Source: Pseudoduganella namucuonensis | GTDB taxonomy: Bacteria; Pseudomonadota; Gammaproteobacteria; Burkholderiales; Burkholderiaceae_D | Direction: 5' to 3' | DNA: 64,000 bases | Assembly (NCBI RefSeq): GCF_900116645.1 | Contig: NZ_FPBO01000044.1 | Span: 1-64,000, forward strand | The notes under the pieces: generated by a model | Seen by the model: only the letters and a program-made list of their open reading frames with translations | Database searches by the model: none | Told to the model about the DNA's origin: nothing | Program-made: the position numbers and the translations under genes | Shown here: in pieces, positions 9,799 to 17,983 of the stretch | Position numbering within the stretch: position 1 is the first letter of the stretch | How the letters are laid out: each line of letters starts with the position of its first letter

Positions 9799-9813
9799 TT
9801 ATGTGTAAATCGC
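9799..9813 (-). promoter_or_regulatory. Shared operator upstream of the ACS carrier
   Basis: Reads TTATGTGTAAATCGC on the plus strand, 78-92 bp upstream of the carrier start. The exact reverse complement occurs at 10796-10810 upstream of the MBL gene, so the element has the same orientation relative to both target genes. It is likely a binding site for the LysR protein encoded between them. Confidence 0.55.
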
Positions 9814-9829
9814 GGGCCTGTCATAGTTG

Positions 9830-9848
9830 ATATGAACAATGTTCATAT
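9830..9848. promoter_or_regulatory. Perfect 8-bp inverted repeat between LysR gene end and ACS carrier
   Basis: ATATGAAC, a 3-nt centre (AAT), then GTTCATAT. It lies just past the LysR stop and about 110 bp upstream of the carrier start. It has no following T-run, so an operator is more likely than a terminator. It is AT-rich compared with its surroundings. Confidence 0.4.
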
Positions 9849-9853
9849 ACCGC

Positions 9854-10777
9854 CTACTCGGGCCGGCCGTCGAACACGTCCTTCACCAGCTTGCGCAGCC
9901 AGGTGTTGGCGGCGTCGTGGTGGTAGCGCGGGTGCCAGTGCTGGCGGATGGCGAACGGCGGCAGCTTGACCGGAGTCTCCACCATCCGCACCGTCTTGTA
10001 GCGCACGAACTCCGTGGCCAGTTCGCGCGGCACGGTGGCGATCAGTTGCGGATTCTGCTCGATGATCATCGGCACCGTGAGGAAGTGCGGCGTGGTGAGG
10101 TAGACGCGGCGCCGGCCGTCCAGCTGGTCGATCACGCTGTCGTAGCTGTCCTCGCGGCGGCCGGACAGCGACACCACGATGTGCTCCATGGCGAAGAACC
10201 GCTCGGCCGACATGGCCGCGCCTATGCCCTTGTTGTTGCGGTTGACGATGGTGACGAAGGTGCGCATGAACAGCTGCTGCTGGAACAGGCCCTCCGGCAT
10301 CGAGTGCAGCGAGCCCATGGCGAGGTCCGCCTCGCCGCTCTCCAGCGCCGCGAACACCTGGCGCGGCGCCACCTGCAAGGTGCGCAGGGTGCAGGACGGC
10401 GCCACCTGGCGCAGCCGCTCGATCAGCCGCGGCAGGAAGATCAGCTCCCCCATGTCGGTCAGGCACAGGCCGAAGCTGCGCCGGGAGGTGGCGGCGTCGA
10501 AGCCCTCGTGCACCAGCAGGTCGGCGCGCACGGTGCCCATCACCGCCAGCACCGGCCGCACCAGCTCCAGCGCCTTGGGCGTGGGCTGCATGCCGGCGCC
10601 GGTCTTGAGGAACAAGGGATCGGCGAAGAACAGGCGCAGGCGCTTGAGCGCGTGGCTCACGGCGCTCTGCGACATGCCCAGCTCCTCGGCCGCGCGGCTC
10701 ACGTTGCGCACGCGTATCAGCGCGTCGAAGACGGGCAAGAGGTTCAGGTCCAGTTCAGTGTTATGTATGGGATTCAT
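9854..10777 (-). CDS. LysR-family transcriptional regulator
   Basis: A 307-residue protein with an N-terminal winged HTH (LDLNLLPVFDALIRVRNVSR, AAEELGMSQSAVSHALKRLR) and a C-terminal effector-binding domain from about residue 95. The segment GAGMQPTPKALEL places it in the NahR/LinR-like branch that often senses aromatic compounds. The start at 10777 gives the usual short leader before the HTH. It lies divergent from the MBL/FAD operon and next to the ACS carrier. Matching 15-bp elements in both promoters suggest it controls both and perhaps itself. The inducer is unknown. Confidence 0.88.
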   Translation of the reverse strand: MNPIHNTELDLNLLPVFDALIRVRNVSRAAEELGMSQSAVSHALKRLRLFFADPLFLKTGAGMQPTPKALELVRPVLAVMGTVRADLLVHEGFDAATSRRSFGLCLTDMGELIFLPRLIERLRQVAPSCTLRTLQVAPRQVFAALESGEADLAMGSLHSMPEGLFQQQLFMRTFVTIVNRNNKGIGAAMSAERFFAMEHIVVSLSGRREDSYDSVIDQLDGRRRVYLTTPHFLTVPMIIEQNPQLIATVPRELATEFVRYKTVRMVETPVKLPPFAIRQHWHPRYHHDAANTWLRKLVKDVFDGRPE

Positions 10778-10795
10778 ACGTGTAATGATGGCTGT

Positions 10796-10810
10796 GCGAT
10801 TTACACATAA
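10796..10810 (+). promoter_or_regulatory. Shared operator upstream of the MBL/FAD operon
   Basis: GCGATTTACACATAA lies 55-69 bp upstream of the MBL start and is identical (reverse complement) to 9799-9813. It sits in the 87-bp divergent gap between the LysR and MBL genes, the usual place for a LysR activation and autoregulation site. Confidence 0.55.
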
Positions 10811-10864
10811 TACTCCCGATCGTATGCTGTGGTGACTGGCCCAACAAACTGGAGATAAATCGTC

Positions 10865-11827
10865 ATGAGTGCAAAACAGTTCGCCTCCCAGGCAGACCTG
10901 GAAGAAAAGAAAACCAGCTTCATCAAGCTGTCCGACAACGCCTACGCCTACACCGCCGAGGGCGACCCGAATTCCGGCGTGATCATCGGCGACGACGGCG
11001 TGATGGTGATCGACACCACCGCCACCCCGGTGATGGCGCAGGCGTTGATCAGGCATATCCGCTCGGTCACCGACCTGCCGATCAAGTACGTGGTGCTGTC
11101 GCACTACCACGCGGTGCGGGTGCTGGGCGCCTCCGCCTACTTCGCCGAGGGCGCGCAGCAGATCATCGCCTCGCGCGGCACCCATGAACTGATCGTCGAG
11201 CGCGGCGAGCAGGACATGCGCTCGGAAATCGAACGCTTCCCGCGCCTGTTCGCCGGCGTGGAATCGGTGCCCGGCCTGAGCTGGCCGACCATGGTGTTCG
11301 AGAAGGAGATGACCATCTTCATGGGCAAGCTGGAGGTGAGGCTGGCGCACATCGGCATGGGCCACACCAAGGGCGACACCATCGCGTGGCTGCCGTCGCA
11401 GAAGATCTGCTTCTCCGGCGACCTGGTGGAGTACGACGCGGCCGCCTACACCGGCGACGCGCAACTGGAGGAATGGCCGGCCACGCTGGAGGCGCTGCGC
11501 GCGCTGGGCGCCGAGAAGCTGGTGCCGGGACGCGGCCCGGCCCTGCTGAACGCCGCCGAGGTCAACGCCGGCATCGACTACACCAAGGACTTCGTCGGCA
11601 CGCTGCTGCAAAGCGCCAAGGAGGCCGTGGCGGAAAACATGGACCTGAAGCGCGCCATGGCGCACGTGCGCTCGAAGATGGATCCCAAGTTCGGCCACGT
11701 CTTCATCTACGAGCACTGCCTGCCGTTCGACGTGACGCGCGCGGTGGACGAGGCCAAGGGCATCAAGCATCCGCGCATCTGGACCGCCGAGCGCGACAAG
11801 GAAATGTGGCACGCGCTGCAAGACTGA
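10865..11827 (+). CDS. MBL-fold metallohydrolase-like protein with altered metal motif
   Basis: A 320-residue cytosolic protein of the metallo-beta-lactamase fold; GGAGA precedes the ATG. The usual HxHxDH signature reads SHYHAVRV near residue 79. Both histidines are kept, but the Asp and final His of the second metal site are Val and Arg. Later ligands are present (IGMGHTKGD near 166, FSGDLVEYD near 181), so a one-metal or altered centre is likely. It heads an operon with a FAD monooxygenase and a DUF2783 protein. It may act on a hydroxylated or lactone product of the monooxygenase, but that is inference. Confidence 0.8.
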   Translation: MSAKQFASQADLEEKKTSFIKLSDNAYAYTAEGDPNSGVIIGDDGVMVIDTTATPVMAQALIRHIRSVTDLPIKYVVLSHYHAVRVLGASAYFAEGAQQIIASRGTHELIVERGEQDMRSEIERFPRLFAGVESVPGLSWPTMVFEKEMTIFMGKLEVRLAHIGMGHTKGDTIAWLPSQKICFSGDLVEYDAAAYTGDAQLEEWPATLEALRALGAEKLVPGRGPALLNAAEVNAGIDYTKDFVGTLLQSAKEAVAENMDLKRAMAHVRSKMDPKFGHVFIYEHCLPFDVTRAVDEAKGIKHPRIWTAERDKEMWHALQD

Positions 11828-11840
11828 CCACGGAGGGGAT

Positions 11841-13511
11841 ATGGATAAAGACTATCAGAGCATGGCCTTCGAGTACCGCCGCAGCGCCGACATGGACGCG
11901 GCGAAGCCGGCGCGCCATCCGGTGGTGGTGGTGGGGGCCGGCCCGGTGGGCCTGGCCACCGCCATCGACCTGGCGCGGCAGGGCGTGCGCACGGTGCTGC
12001 TCGACGACGACAACACGCTGTCCACCGGCTCGCGCGCGATCTGCTTCGCCAAGCGCACGCTGGAGATCTTCGACCGCCTGGAATGCGGCGAGCCCATGGC
12101 GGAAAAGGGCGTGAGCTGGCACGTGGGCAAGGTGTTCTTCAAGGACCAGCCGCTGTACAGTTTCGACCTGTTGCCGGAGGAGGGGCACCGCCGTCCCGCC
12201 TTCGTCAACCTGCAGCAGTACTACGTGGAGGGTTATCTGCACGACCGCGCGGTGCGGCTGCCCGCGCTGGACCTGCGCTGGCGCAGCCGCGTGACGGGGC
12301 TGGAGCAGCGCGATGATCACGTCGAGCTGACGGTGTCCACGCCGGACGGCGACTACCGCCTGCGGGCCGACTACGTGGTGGCGGCCGACGGCGGCCGCAG
12401 CCCGCTGCGCGCCATGCTGGGGCAGGAGAGCAAGGGCCGCGTCTTCCGCGACCGCTTCCTGATCGCGGACGTGAAGATGAAGGCGGACTTCCCGACCGAG
12501 CGCTGGTTCTGGTTCGACCCGCCGTTCCACCCCGGCCAGTCGGTGCTGTTGCACCGCCAGCCGGACAATGTGTGGCGCATCGACTTCCAGCTGGGCTGGG
12601 ACGCCGATCCGGAGCTGGAGAAGACGCCGGAACGGGTGATCCCGCGCATCAAGGCGCTGCTGGGCGAGCACGCCGAGTTCGAGTTGGAGTGGATGAGCGT
12701 GTACACCTTCTGCTGCCTGCGCATGGACAGCTTCCGCCATGGCCGCGTGCTGTTCGCGGGGGATGCGGCGCATGGCGTGTCGCCCTTCGGCGCGCGCGGC
12801 GCCAACAGCGGCGTGCAGGACGCCGACAACCTGGCCTGGAAGCTGAAGCTGGTGCTGGAGGGGAAGGCGCCGTCGTCGCTGCTGGACACCTACGCCTCCG
12901 AGCGGGAATACGCGGCCGACGAGAACATCCTCAACTCCACCCGCGCCACGGATTTCATCACGCCGAAAAGCGCCATCAGCCGCGTGTTCCGGGACGCCGT
13001 GCTGTCGCTGGCGAAGGACCACGCGTTCGCGCGCAAGCTGGTGAACAGCGGGCGGCTCTCGGTGCCGGCGGTGTACGGCGATTCGCCGCTCAACACGGCG
13101 GACGGCGAGCCGTTCGCGCCATCGATGCGTCCCGGTTCGCCCTGTCTGGACGCGCCGGTGACGGTGGACGGCGCGGCGGACTGGTTCCTGTCCCACGTGG
13201 GCGACGGCTTCACCGCCGTGTGCTTCACCGGCGGGGCGGTGGACGCGGCGCGGGCCGAAGCCATGCGGACCCTGGCGGCCGGCGCCATCCCGGTGCGCAC
13301 GCTGCTGGTGGCGCCGCCGGGGCGGGGCGGTCCGGGCCTGCTGGAGGACCGCGATGGCCTGCTGGCGGCGCGTTACGACGCGCGTCCGGGCACCTGCTAC
13401 CTGCTGCGGCCGGACCAGCACGTGTGCGCGCGCTGGCGGAGTTACGACGCTGGAAAGATCGGCCGCGCCGTGGCGCGGGCAACCCATAACCCGCAAGAGG
13501 TGGCGGCATGA
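11841..13511 (+). CDS. FAD-dependent aromatic monooxygenase (PheA/TfdB/MhpA type)
   Basis: A 556-residue group A flavoprotein hydroxylase, NAD(P)H-dependent by family. It has an N-terminal dinucleotide fold (VVVVGAGPVGLATAIDL near residue 28), the DG motif (AADGGRSPLR near 183), and the GD motif (LFAGDAAHGVSPFGARGANS near 305). A thioredoxin-like C-terminal region runs from about 420 to 556, as in phenol and 3-(3-hydroxyphenyl)propionate hydroxylases. It lies 13 nt after the MBL gene and overlaps the DUF2783 start by 4 nt (ATGA), so it is co-translated with it. The substrate is probably a phenolic acid. The adjacent ACS carrier and LysR regulator support aromatic acid use. Confidence 0.85.
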   Translation: MDKDYQSMAFEYRRSADMDAAKPARHPVVVVGAGPVGLATAIDLARQGVRTVLLDDDNTLSTGSRAICFAKRTLEIFDRLECGEPMAEKGVSWHVGKVFFKDQPLYSFDLLPEEGHRRPAFVNLQQYYVEGYLHDRAVRLPALDLRWRSRVTGLEQRDDHVELTVSTPDGDYRLRADYVVAADGGRSPLRAMLGQESKGRVFRDRFLIADVKMKADFPTERWFWFDPPFHPGQSVLLHRQPDNVWRIDFQLGWDADPELEKTPERVIPRIKALLGEHAEFELEWMSVYTFCCLRMDSFRHGRVLFAGDAAHGVSPFGARGANSGVQDADNLAWKLKLVLEGKAPSSLLDTYASEREYAADENILNSTRATDFITPKSAISRVFRDAVLSLAKDHAFARKLVNSGRLSVPAVYGDSPLNTADGEPFAPSMRPGSPCLDAPVTVDGAADWFLSHVGDGFTAVCFTGGAVDAARAEAMRTLAAGAIPVRTLLVAPPGRGGPGLLEDRDGLLAARYDARPGTCYLLRPDQHVCARWRSYDAGKIGRAVARATHNPQEVAA

Positions 13512-13705
13512 GCACGCGATTGAACCTGGCGCCCAACATCGCCGACGGCGACGCCTTCTACGAACTGCTGATCGACACCCACCATGGCCTGGACGACGCG
13601 CAGAGCCAGGCGCTGAACGCGAAACTGGTGCTGCTGCTGGCCAACCACATCGGCGACCTGGATGTGTTGCGCCAGGCGCTGACGCTGGCGCGCGGCGGGC
13701 AATAA
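13508..13705 (+). CDS. DUF2783 domain-containing protein
   Basis: A 65-residue acidic protein, LNLAPNIADGDAFYELLIDT followed by LDDAQSQALNAKLVLLLANH. This matches the DUF2783 pattern of small helical proteins encoded next to MhpA-like monooxygenases. The ATGA overlap with the monooxygenase suggests fixed stoichiometry or a helper role. No catalytic motif is visible and the function is unknown. Confidence 0.8.
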   Translation: MSTRLNLAPNIADGDAFYELLIDTHHGLDDAQSQALNAKLVLLLANHIGDLDVLRQALTLARGGQ

Positions 13706-13711
13706 GGCGGG

Positions 13712-13735
13712 ACGGGGCGCCGCGCGGCGCCCCGT
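13712..13735. terminator. Bidirectional hairpin between convergent genes
   Basis: A perfect 11-bp inverted repeat (ACGGGGCGCCG, 2-nt loop, CGGCGCCCCGT) fills the gap between the DUF2783 stop and the stop of the AraC gene. It is very GC-rich and has no U-tract, so termination or mRNA 3'-end protection is inferred from position. Confidence 0.6.
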
Positions 13736-13746
13736 GAACTTCCTCC

Positions 13747-14736
13747 TCAGGCTGGCGGCGTACCGCCCCGCAAGGTCTCCGACGGCAGGTCGCCGAACTG
13801 GCGCTTGTAGTCCCCGGCGAACCGGCTGGCGTGCGCGTAGCCGCAGCGCGCGGCGATTTCGGCGATGCTGGTCGGCGCGGCCTTGCCGGCGCGCGCCTCG
13901 CCCAGCTTGCGTATCATGCTGCGCGCCGTGTTCAGGCGCAGCACCTTCAGGTACTGCTGCGGCGACATCTTCAAACAATTCTCGAAATGGTATTGCAAGG
14001 TGCGCTGGCTCACGTGCGTGGCGTTGCACACGTCGGCGATGCTGAAGTCCCGCTCCAGGTTGGTGCGCATGTAGCGGATGGCGCGCTGCACCACCAGCGC
14101 CTGGCGCTCGGAGGACTGCGGCAGCGATTCACCCGGCTGCAGGCTGCTCATGTTCAGCGCCAGCAGGATGTTGTTCAGCGCCGTCTCGGCCAGCAGCGAC
14201 AGCGGCATGCTGCTCGGCCAGGTCTCCTCGCGCTGCAGGATCTGCGACAGCATCAGCCAGAACTGGCGCAGCATCATCGTCGCCCCAGGCTCCAGCGGCA
14301 CCACGTTCTGCCTGATGGCGTTGCGCAGCAGTTCCGCGTGGCGCCCCTGGTCGTTGTCGAAAAAGACCTCGCGCTCCATCGAGAAGCCCAGCAGGTCGGT
14401 GCTGCCGTCGGTGCAGAAGTCGTATTGCGTGCCGCCCTCGAGCACCAGCAGGGCGCTGGTGCTGACCTCGCGCCGGTTGACCTGCAGCGCGTTGTCGCGG
14501 TTGAGCACCAGCCCGAACACCAGCTCCCCGGCCGGCGGCACGATGCTCTCGTGTAGCGACTGGTTGGTGCTTTCGCCCAGGATGGTCATGCGCGGGCCGC
14601 GCGCGGTGGAGACATTGCCGGTGAATTTGCCGCAGCTGAGCTGGCGGTATTCCTGCTCCCAGCCGTGCAGCAGGCCGGATTGCTCCTCGATGTCGTCGGT
14701 TTTCCAGCGCTGGATGTGGGTGGGATCGGAGTCCAT
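13747..14736 (-). CDS. AraC-family transcriptional regulator of the amine operon
   Basis: A 329-residue regulator. A cupin-like N-terminal sensing region (about 20-200) is followed by a double HTH in the last 110 residues (FSIADVCNATHVSQRTLQYH; IAEIAARCGYAHASRFAGDY). The layout matches the FeaR/EutR type of AraC activators that respond to amines. The start MDSDPTHIQRW at 14736 is preferred; upstream sequence in frame is arginine-rich filler. It is divergent from aauB. A repeated TCCGGAWAACGC element occurs between them and again before the aldehyde dehydrogenase, so this protein is the best candidate activator of both and of itself. Confidence 0.85.
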   Translation of the reverse strand: MDSDPTHIQRWKTDDIEEQSGLLHGWEQEYRQLSCGKFTGNVSTARGPRMTILGESTNQSLHESIVPPAGELVFGLVLNRDNALQVNRREVSTSALLVLEGGTQYDFCTDGSTDLLGFSMEREVFFDNDQGRHAELLRNAIRQNVVPLEPGATMMLRQFWLMLSQILQREETWPSSMPLSLLAETALNNILLALNMSSLQPGESLPQSSERQALVVQRAIRYMRTNLERDFSIADVCNATHVSQRTLQYHFENCLKMSPQQYLKVLRLNTARSMIRKLGEARAGKAAPTSIAEIAARCGYAHASRFAGDYKRQFGDLPSETLRGGTPPA

Positions 14737-14794
14737 GGTCGGTGGGGGCGAGTGGGTGTGCGTCTTGATACTACGCGCTTGCAAGCCGGGGTGA

Positions 14795-14812
14795 TATCCG
14801 GAAAACGCAATT
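14795..14812 (+). promoter_or_regulatory. Distal AraC-type operator copy (aau side)
   Basis: TATCCGGAAAACGCAATT; 16 of 18 positions match 22238-22255 upstream of the aldehyde dehydrogenase. It contains the TCCGGAAAACGC core related to the promoter-proximal site. It lies about 60 bp upstream of the AraC start, so it could also serve autoregulation. Confidence 0.5.
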
Positions 14813-14950
14813 CGATACGCCGATGTTGTTGCTGTGATACGCGATGGCCGGGTACGGGCCTGGCCGCCGACGCCTCCCCGGCGCCAAAACCGGGCGAACA
14901 CGGGGTGAAAGCGCGCCGCCGCGCCGGTCCGGATTCCGCTTCCCGCGTGC

Positions 14951-15008
14951 GATCTGCCGATTCCGGATAACGCTCGCCGCCCGCGATGCTTAAGCTTCCA
15001 TCAAGCCA
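14951..15008 (+). promoter_or_regulatory. Composite aauB promoter with activator site
   Basis: Begins with 23 bases (14951-14973, containing TGCCGATTCCGGATAACGC) identical to 22415-22437. A 17-bp unlike spacer follows, then TAAGCTTCCATCAAGCCA, which matches 16 of 18 bases of 22455-22472. The identical geometry suggests an activator site over the -35 region with TAAGCT as part of the -10. The aauB start is 42 bp further on. Confidence 0.6.
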
Positions 15009-15050
15009 CCAGCATTGGCGGCAACCTGACAACGGATGATGGGAAGAGCA

Positions 15051-16235
15051 ATGATTTCGATACAACGAGGAAGCCGCTGGGCCCTGTCCCTGCGGCGCGG
15101 CGTGGCGGCCGGTGCCGCGATGTGCGCGCTGGGCGCGGCCGGCCAGGCCATGGCGGCCGATTTCGAACCCGAGCGCCTGAAGGATGGCGTGGCGCTGCCG
15201 GCCGACATGCCCCGCGTCTATGTGGGCGACTTTTCGATCGGCCACCTGAACGACGGGCGTGTGCACGTGCTGGATGGCCGCGACGGCAAGTGGGCCGGCA
15301 TCGTCGATTCGGGCTATTCCGGCCAGTACACGCTGTCGCCGGACCGCAAGCAGCTCTACGTGGCCACCACCTACATGACGCGCCACACGCACGGCGAGCG
15401 CCACGACATGGTGGAGATCTACGACGCCGACACGCTGCGCATGACCGGCGACGTGGAGCTGCCGCGCAAGCGCGCCCAGGCGGCCTACCTGAAAGGCCTG
15501 CTGCGCACCTCGCACGACGGCAACTACTTGTTCGTGCAGAACGCCACGCCGGCCACCTCGATCAGCGTGGTGGACCTGCGGCGGAAGGCGATGCTGGCCG
15601 AGGTGCCGAGCGCCGGTTGCTGGGGCATCTATCCGTCGTCCGCCGAGGCGCTGCGCTTCTCCATGCTGTGCGGCGACGGCAAGCTGGCCACGGTGACGCT
15701 GGACGAAAGCGGCAAGGTCGCGCAGCGCGCCGTGTCCACCAAGTTCTTCGACTCCGGCGACGACCCCGTGTTCGTGCAAAGCGAAGAACTCGACGGCCGC
15801 TACCACTTCGTGACCTTCACCGGCACGCTGCACCGCGCCGACCTGCGCGGCCCCCAGGCGGTGATCGAGCAGTCCGTGTCCTTCGTGCCGGAGGCGGACC
15901 GCAAGCGCGGCTGGCGCCCCGGCGGCTACCAGCCGCTGGCGCTGGACGCGCAGCGCAAGCGCCTGATGGTGGGCATGCATCCAAAGGGCGCCGAGGGCAC
16001 GCACAAGTATCCGGCGCGGGAGATCTGGACGCTGGACCTGGCCAGCGGCAAGCGCGTGGCGCGCCACAAGGCGCCGGACGCGATCGCCCTGGCGATGGGC
16101 CAGAGCGGGCCGCGCTACCTGTACGCGCTGAACGGCGCCACCAGCCAGCTGGTGGGCTACGAGTTGCCTTCCATGCGCAAGGTGTTCGTCACGGAGGCCG
16201 TCGGCACCGCGTCGCTGCACGTGGAGGCGCCATGA
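15051..16235 (+). CDS. aauB: Aralkylamine dehydrogenase large (beta-propeller) subunit
   Basis: A 394-residue periplasmic subunit of a TTQ-dependent amine dehydrogenase. The signal peptide ends near GQAMA/ADFEPE. The mature part has repeated propeller strands (VYVGDFSIGHLNDGRVHVLD, SGQYTLSPDRKQLYVATTYM, HTHGERHDMVEIYD) and the GWRPGGYQPLALD segment typical of MauB/AauB. GGGAAGAG precedes the ATG at 15051; earlier in-frame ATGs at 15036 and 15039 are less likely. The aauE start overlaps its stop. Aromatic rather than methylamine dehydrogenase is inferred from the following cytochromes, the absence of amicyanin and mauFGLMN genes, and the linked aldehyde dehydrogenase. Confidence 0.85.
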   Translation: MISIQRGSRWALSLRRGVAAGAAMCALGAAGQAMAADFEPERLKDGVALPADMPRVYVGDFSIGHLNDGRVHVLDGRDGKWAGIVDSGYSGQYTLSPDRKQLYVATTYMTRHTHGERHDMVEIYDADTLRMTGDVELPRKRAQAAYLKGLLRTSHDGNYLFVQNATPATSISVVDLRRKAMLAEVPSAGCWGIYPSSAEALRFSMLCGDGKLATVTLDESGKVAQRAVSTKFFDSGDDPVFVQSEELDGRYHFVTFTGTLHRADLRGPQAVIEQSVSFVPEADRKRGWRPGGYQPLALDAQRKRLMVGMHPKGAEGTHKYPAREIWTLDLASGKRVARHKAPDAIALAMGQSGPRYLYALNGATSQLVGYELPSMRKVFVTEAVGTASLHVEAP

Positions 16236-16774
16236 GCGCGGACCCGGTGCTGACCATGCTGCCGAGCGCCTTCTTCGCGCTGTTGTTCGGCGTGGCGGCC
16301 ACCCACAAGCTGCTGGCCTGGCGGCTGTTCCAGCAGCAGGTGGCGGACTACCGCGTGCTGCCGCGCGGCCTGGACACGCCGGCGGCGGCGCTGCTGCCGG
16401 TCTGCGAGGCGCTGCTGGCGCTGGGCTGGCTGGCCTCGGCCACGCGTCCGCTGGCCGCGCTGGCGTCGGCGCTGCTGCTGGCGGCCTACGCAGGCGCCAT
16501 GGCCTGGAACCTGCGCCAGGGCCGCGACACCATCGACTGCGGCTGCGGCGGCGCGGACGGCAGCCAGGTGATCCGCTGGGCGCTGGTGTGGCGCAACCTG
16601 TTGCTGGCCGCGCCGGCGCTGGCCATGGCGTGGACGGCCGCCGCCGAACCGTCGCGGGCGGTCGGCTGGATCGACTGGCTGAGTGTGGACGCCGGCGCGC
16701 TGGCGCTGATGGGCATCTACCTGGCCGTCAACCAGATCCTCGCGAACCTGCCGCCGCAGCGCGTGCTGGATTGA
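16232..16774 (+). CDS. aauE: Amine dehydrogenase maturation protein, MauE/AauE family
   Basis: A 180-residue inner-membrane protein with four or five hydrophobic segments and the MauE motif DTIDCGCGG near residue 102. MauE and MauD are both needed to export, fold and disulphide-bond the small subunit in the periplasm. The ATG overlaps the aauB stop (ATGA), showing translational coupling. Confidence 0.88.
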   Translation: MSADPVLTMLPSAFFALLFGVAATHKLLAWRLFQQQVADYRVLPRGLDTPAAALLPVCEALLALGWLASATRPLAALASALLLAAYAGAMAWNLRQGRDTIDCGCGGADGSQVIRWALVWRNLLLAAPALAMAWTAAAEPSRAVGWIDWLSVDAGALALMGIYLAVNQILANLPPQRVLD

Positions 16775-16801
16775 CCTTGAACGAATTCACTGGAGAGAAA
16801 A

Positions 16802-17428
16802 ATGGAAACCGCATTGCTGATATCGAATGGATTGTTGTGGTGCGCCTTGCTGGCGCTGGTGGCGATGGTGATTGCTCTGGCGCGCCAGGTGGGCGTGCTG
16901 TTTGAGCGGGTGGCGCCCATGGGCGCGCTGGTTACGGACTCCGGCCCCAGGGTGGGCGAGCCCGCGCCCGCCATGGCCTTGCGCACCATGGACCAGGCGC
17001 AGTTGCAGCTGCCCGGCGCGCCCGGCGCCAGCACGCTGCTGTTCTTCCTGTCGCCGACCTGCCCGGTGTGCAAGAAGCTGCTTCCGGTGCTGAAGTCCAT
17101 GCGGAAGGACGAAAGCGGCTGGCTGCGCATGGTGCTGGCCAGCGATGGCGACCAGGTCGAACACCAGGCCTTCCAGCGCGAGTACGGATTGGCCGACTTC
17201 CCCTATGTGCTGTCGGCCCAGCTGGGCATGGCCTACCGCGTGGCGCGCCTGCCGTACGCGGTGCTGATCGACGCGCGGGGCGTGGTCAGCGCCAAGGGGC
17301 TGATCAACTCGCGCGAACAGCTGGAAAGCCTGCTGACCGCGCAGGAGCTGGGCGTGGCGTCGGTGCAGGAATTCCTGTCGCAGCCGCCCGATCACGATCA
17401 CCCGCATGGCCACAGCCATAGCCACTAA
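16802..17428 (+). CDS. aauD: Thioredoxin-like amine dehydrogenase accessory protein, MauD/AauD family
   Basis: A 208-residue membrane-anchored protein with one N-terminal helix (LLISNGLLWCALLALVAMVI) and a periplasmic thioredoxin-like domain. The redox motif is LSPTCPVCKK near residue 87. It should form or isomerise the many disulphides of the small subunit. GGAGAG precedes the ATG. The C-terminus is an unusual histidine-rich tail (DHDHPHGHSHSH), which suggests metal binding and is not part of the thioredoxin fold. Confidence 0.88.
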   Translation: METALLISNGLLWCALLALVAMVIALARQVGVLFERVAPMGALVTDSGPRVGEPAPAMALRTMDQAQLQLPGAPGASTLLFFLSPTCPVCKKLLPVLKSMRKDESGWLRMVLASDGDQVEHQAFQREYGLADFPYVLSAQLGMAYRVARLPYAVLIDARGVVSAKGLINSREQLESLLTAQELGVASVQEFLSQPPDHDHPHGHSHSH

Positions 17429-17439
17429 GGAGTTTCAAT

Positions 17440-17982
17440 ATGTTTGACTGGTTCGACAAGCTGGCGGAACGCCAGACCCGCCAATTGGCGCAGGGCGTAT
17501 CGCGCCGCCACGCGCTCAACCGCATCAGCCGCGCGCTGGTGGGGGCCGCCTTCATCCTGCCGGTGTTGCCGTTCGACCGCGGCGAGGCCAAGGCCGCGAC
17601 CCATGGCGCGCCCGGCAAGGGCAAGGCCAACGCGGCCGCCGAGGACGCCACCGCCTGCGAGTACTGGCGCTATTGCGCCATCGACGGCTTCCTGTGCTCG
17701 TGCTGCGGCGGCTCGCTGACGCAATGCCCGCCGGGCACCAACGCCTCCAAGGTGAGCTGGGTGGGCACCTGCCACAACCCCAAGGACGGCAAGGACTACC
17801 TGGTGAGCTACAACGACTGCTGTGGCAAGACCGCCTGCGGCCGCTGCATGTGCAACACCAATCTGCGCGAGCGCCCAGGCTACAACCTGGGCCTGCACAA
17901 CGACATCAACTGGTGCATGAGCAATGACAATTCCATGTTCCACTGCACCACGGCGTCCGTGGTGGGACTGGCGGAGGCGTGA
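17440..17982 (+). CDS. aauA: Aralkylamine dehydrogenase small subunit (TTQ cofactor)
   Basis: A 180-residue catalytic subunit that oxidises primary amines to aldehydes and ammonia. A twin-arginine leader (SRRHALNRISRALVGAAF) precedes a cysteine-rich mature domain: CEYWRYCAIDGFLCSCCGG, then CPPGTN, GTCHNPKDGKDYL, NDCCGKTACGRCMCN and FHCTT. Trp107 (KVSWVG) and Trp158 (DINWCM) are 51 residues apart, exactly the spacing of the tryptophans that form tryptophan tryptophylquinone in known enzymes. The cofactor therefore looks formable. It lies 11 nt after aauD and 1 nt before the first cytochrome gene. Confidence 0.92.
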   Translation: MFDWFDKLAERQTRQLAQGVSRRHALNRISRALVGAAFILPVLPFDRGEAKAATHGAPGKGKANAAAEDATACEYWRYCAIDGFLCSCCGGSLTQCPPGTNASKVSWVGTCHNPKDGKDYLVSYNDCCGKTACGRCMCNTNLRERPGYNLGLHNDINWCMSNDNSMFHCTTASVVGLAEA

Positions 17983-17983
17983 C

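Larger units (their letters stand above)
14737..15050. promoter_or_regulatory. Divergent control region between the AraC gene and aauB
   Basis: A 314-bp non-coding gap. It holds a site at 14795-14812 near the AraC gene and a composite promoter at 14951-15008 near aauB, both with counterparts upstream of the aldehyde dehydrogenase. I see no small gene or terminator between them. Confidence 0.6.
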
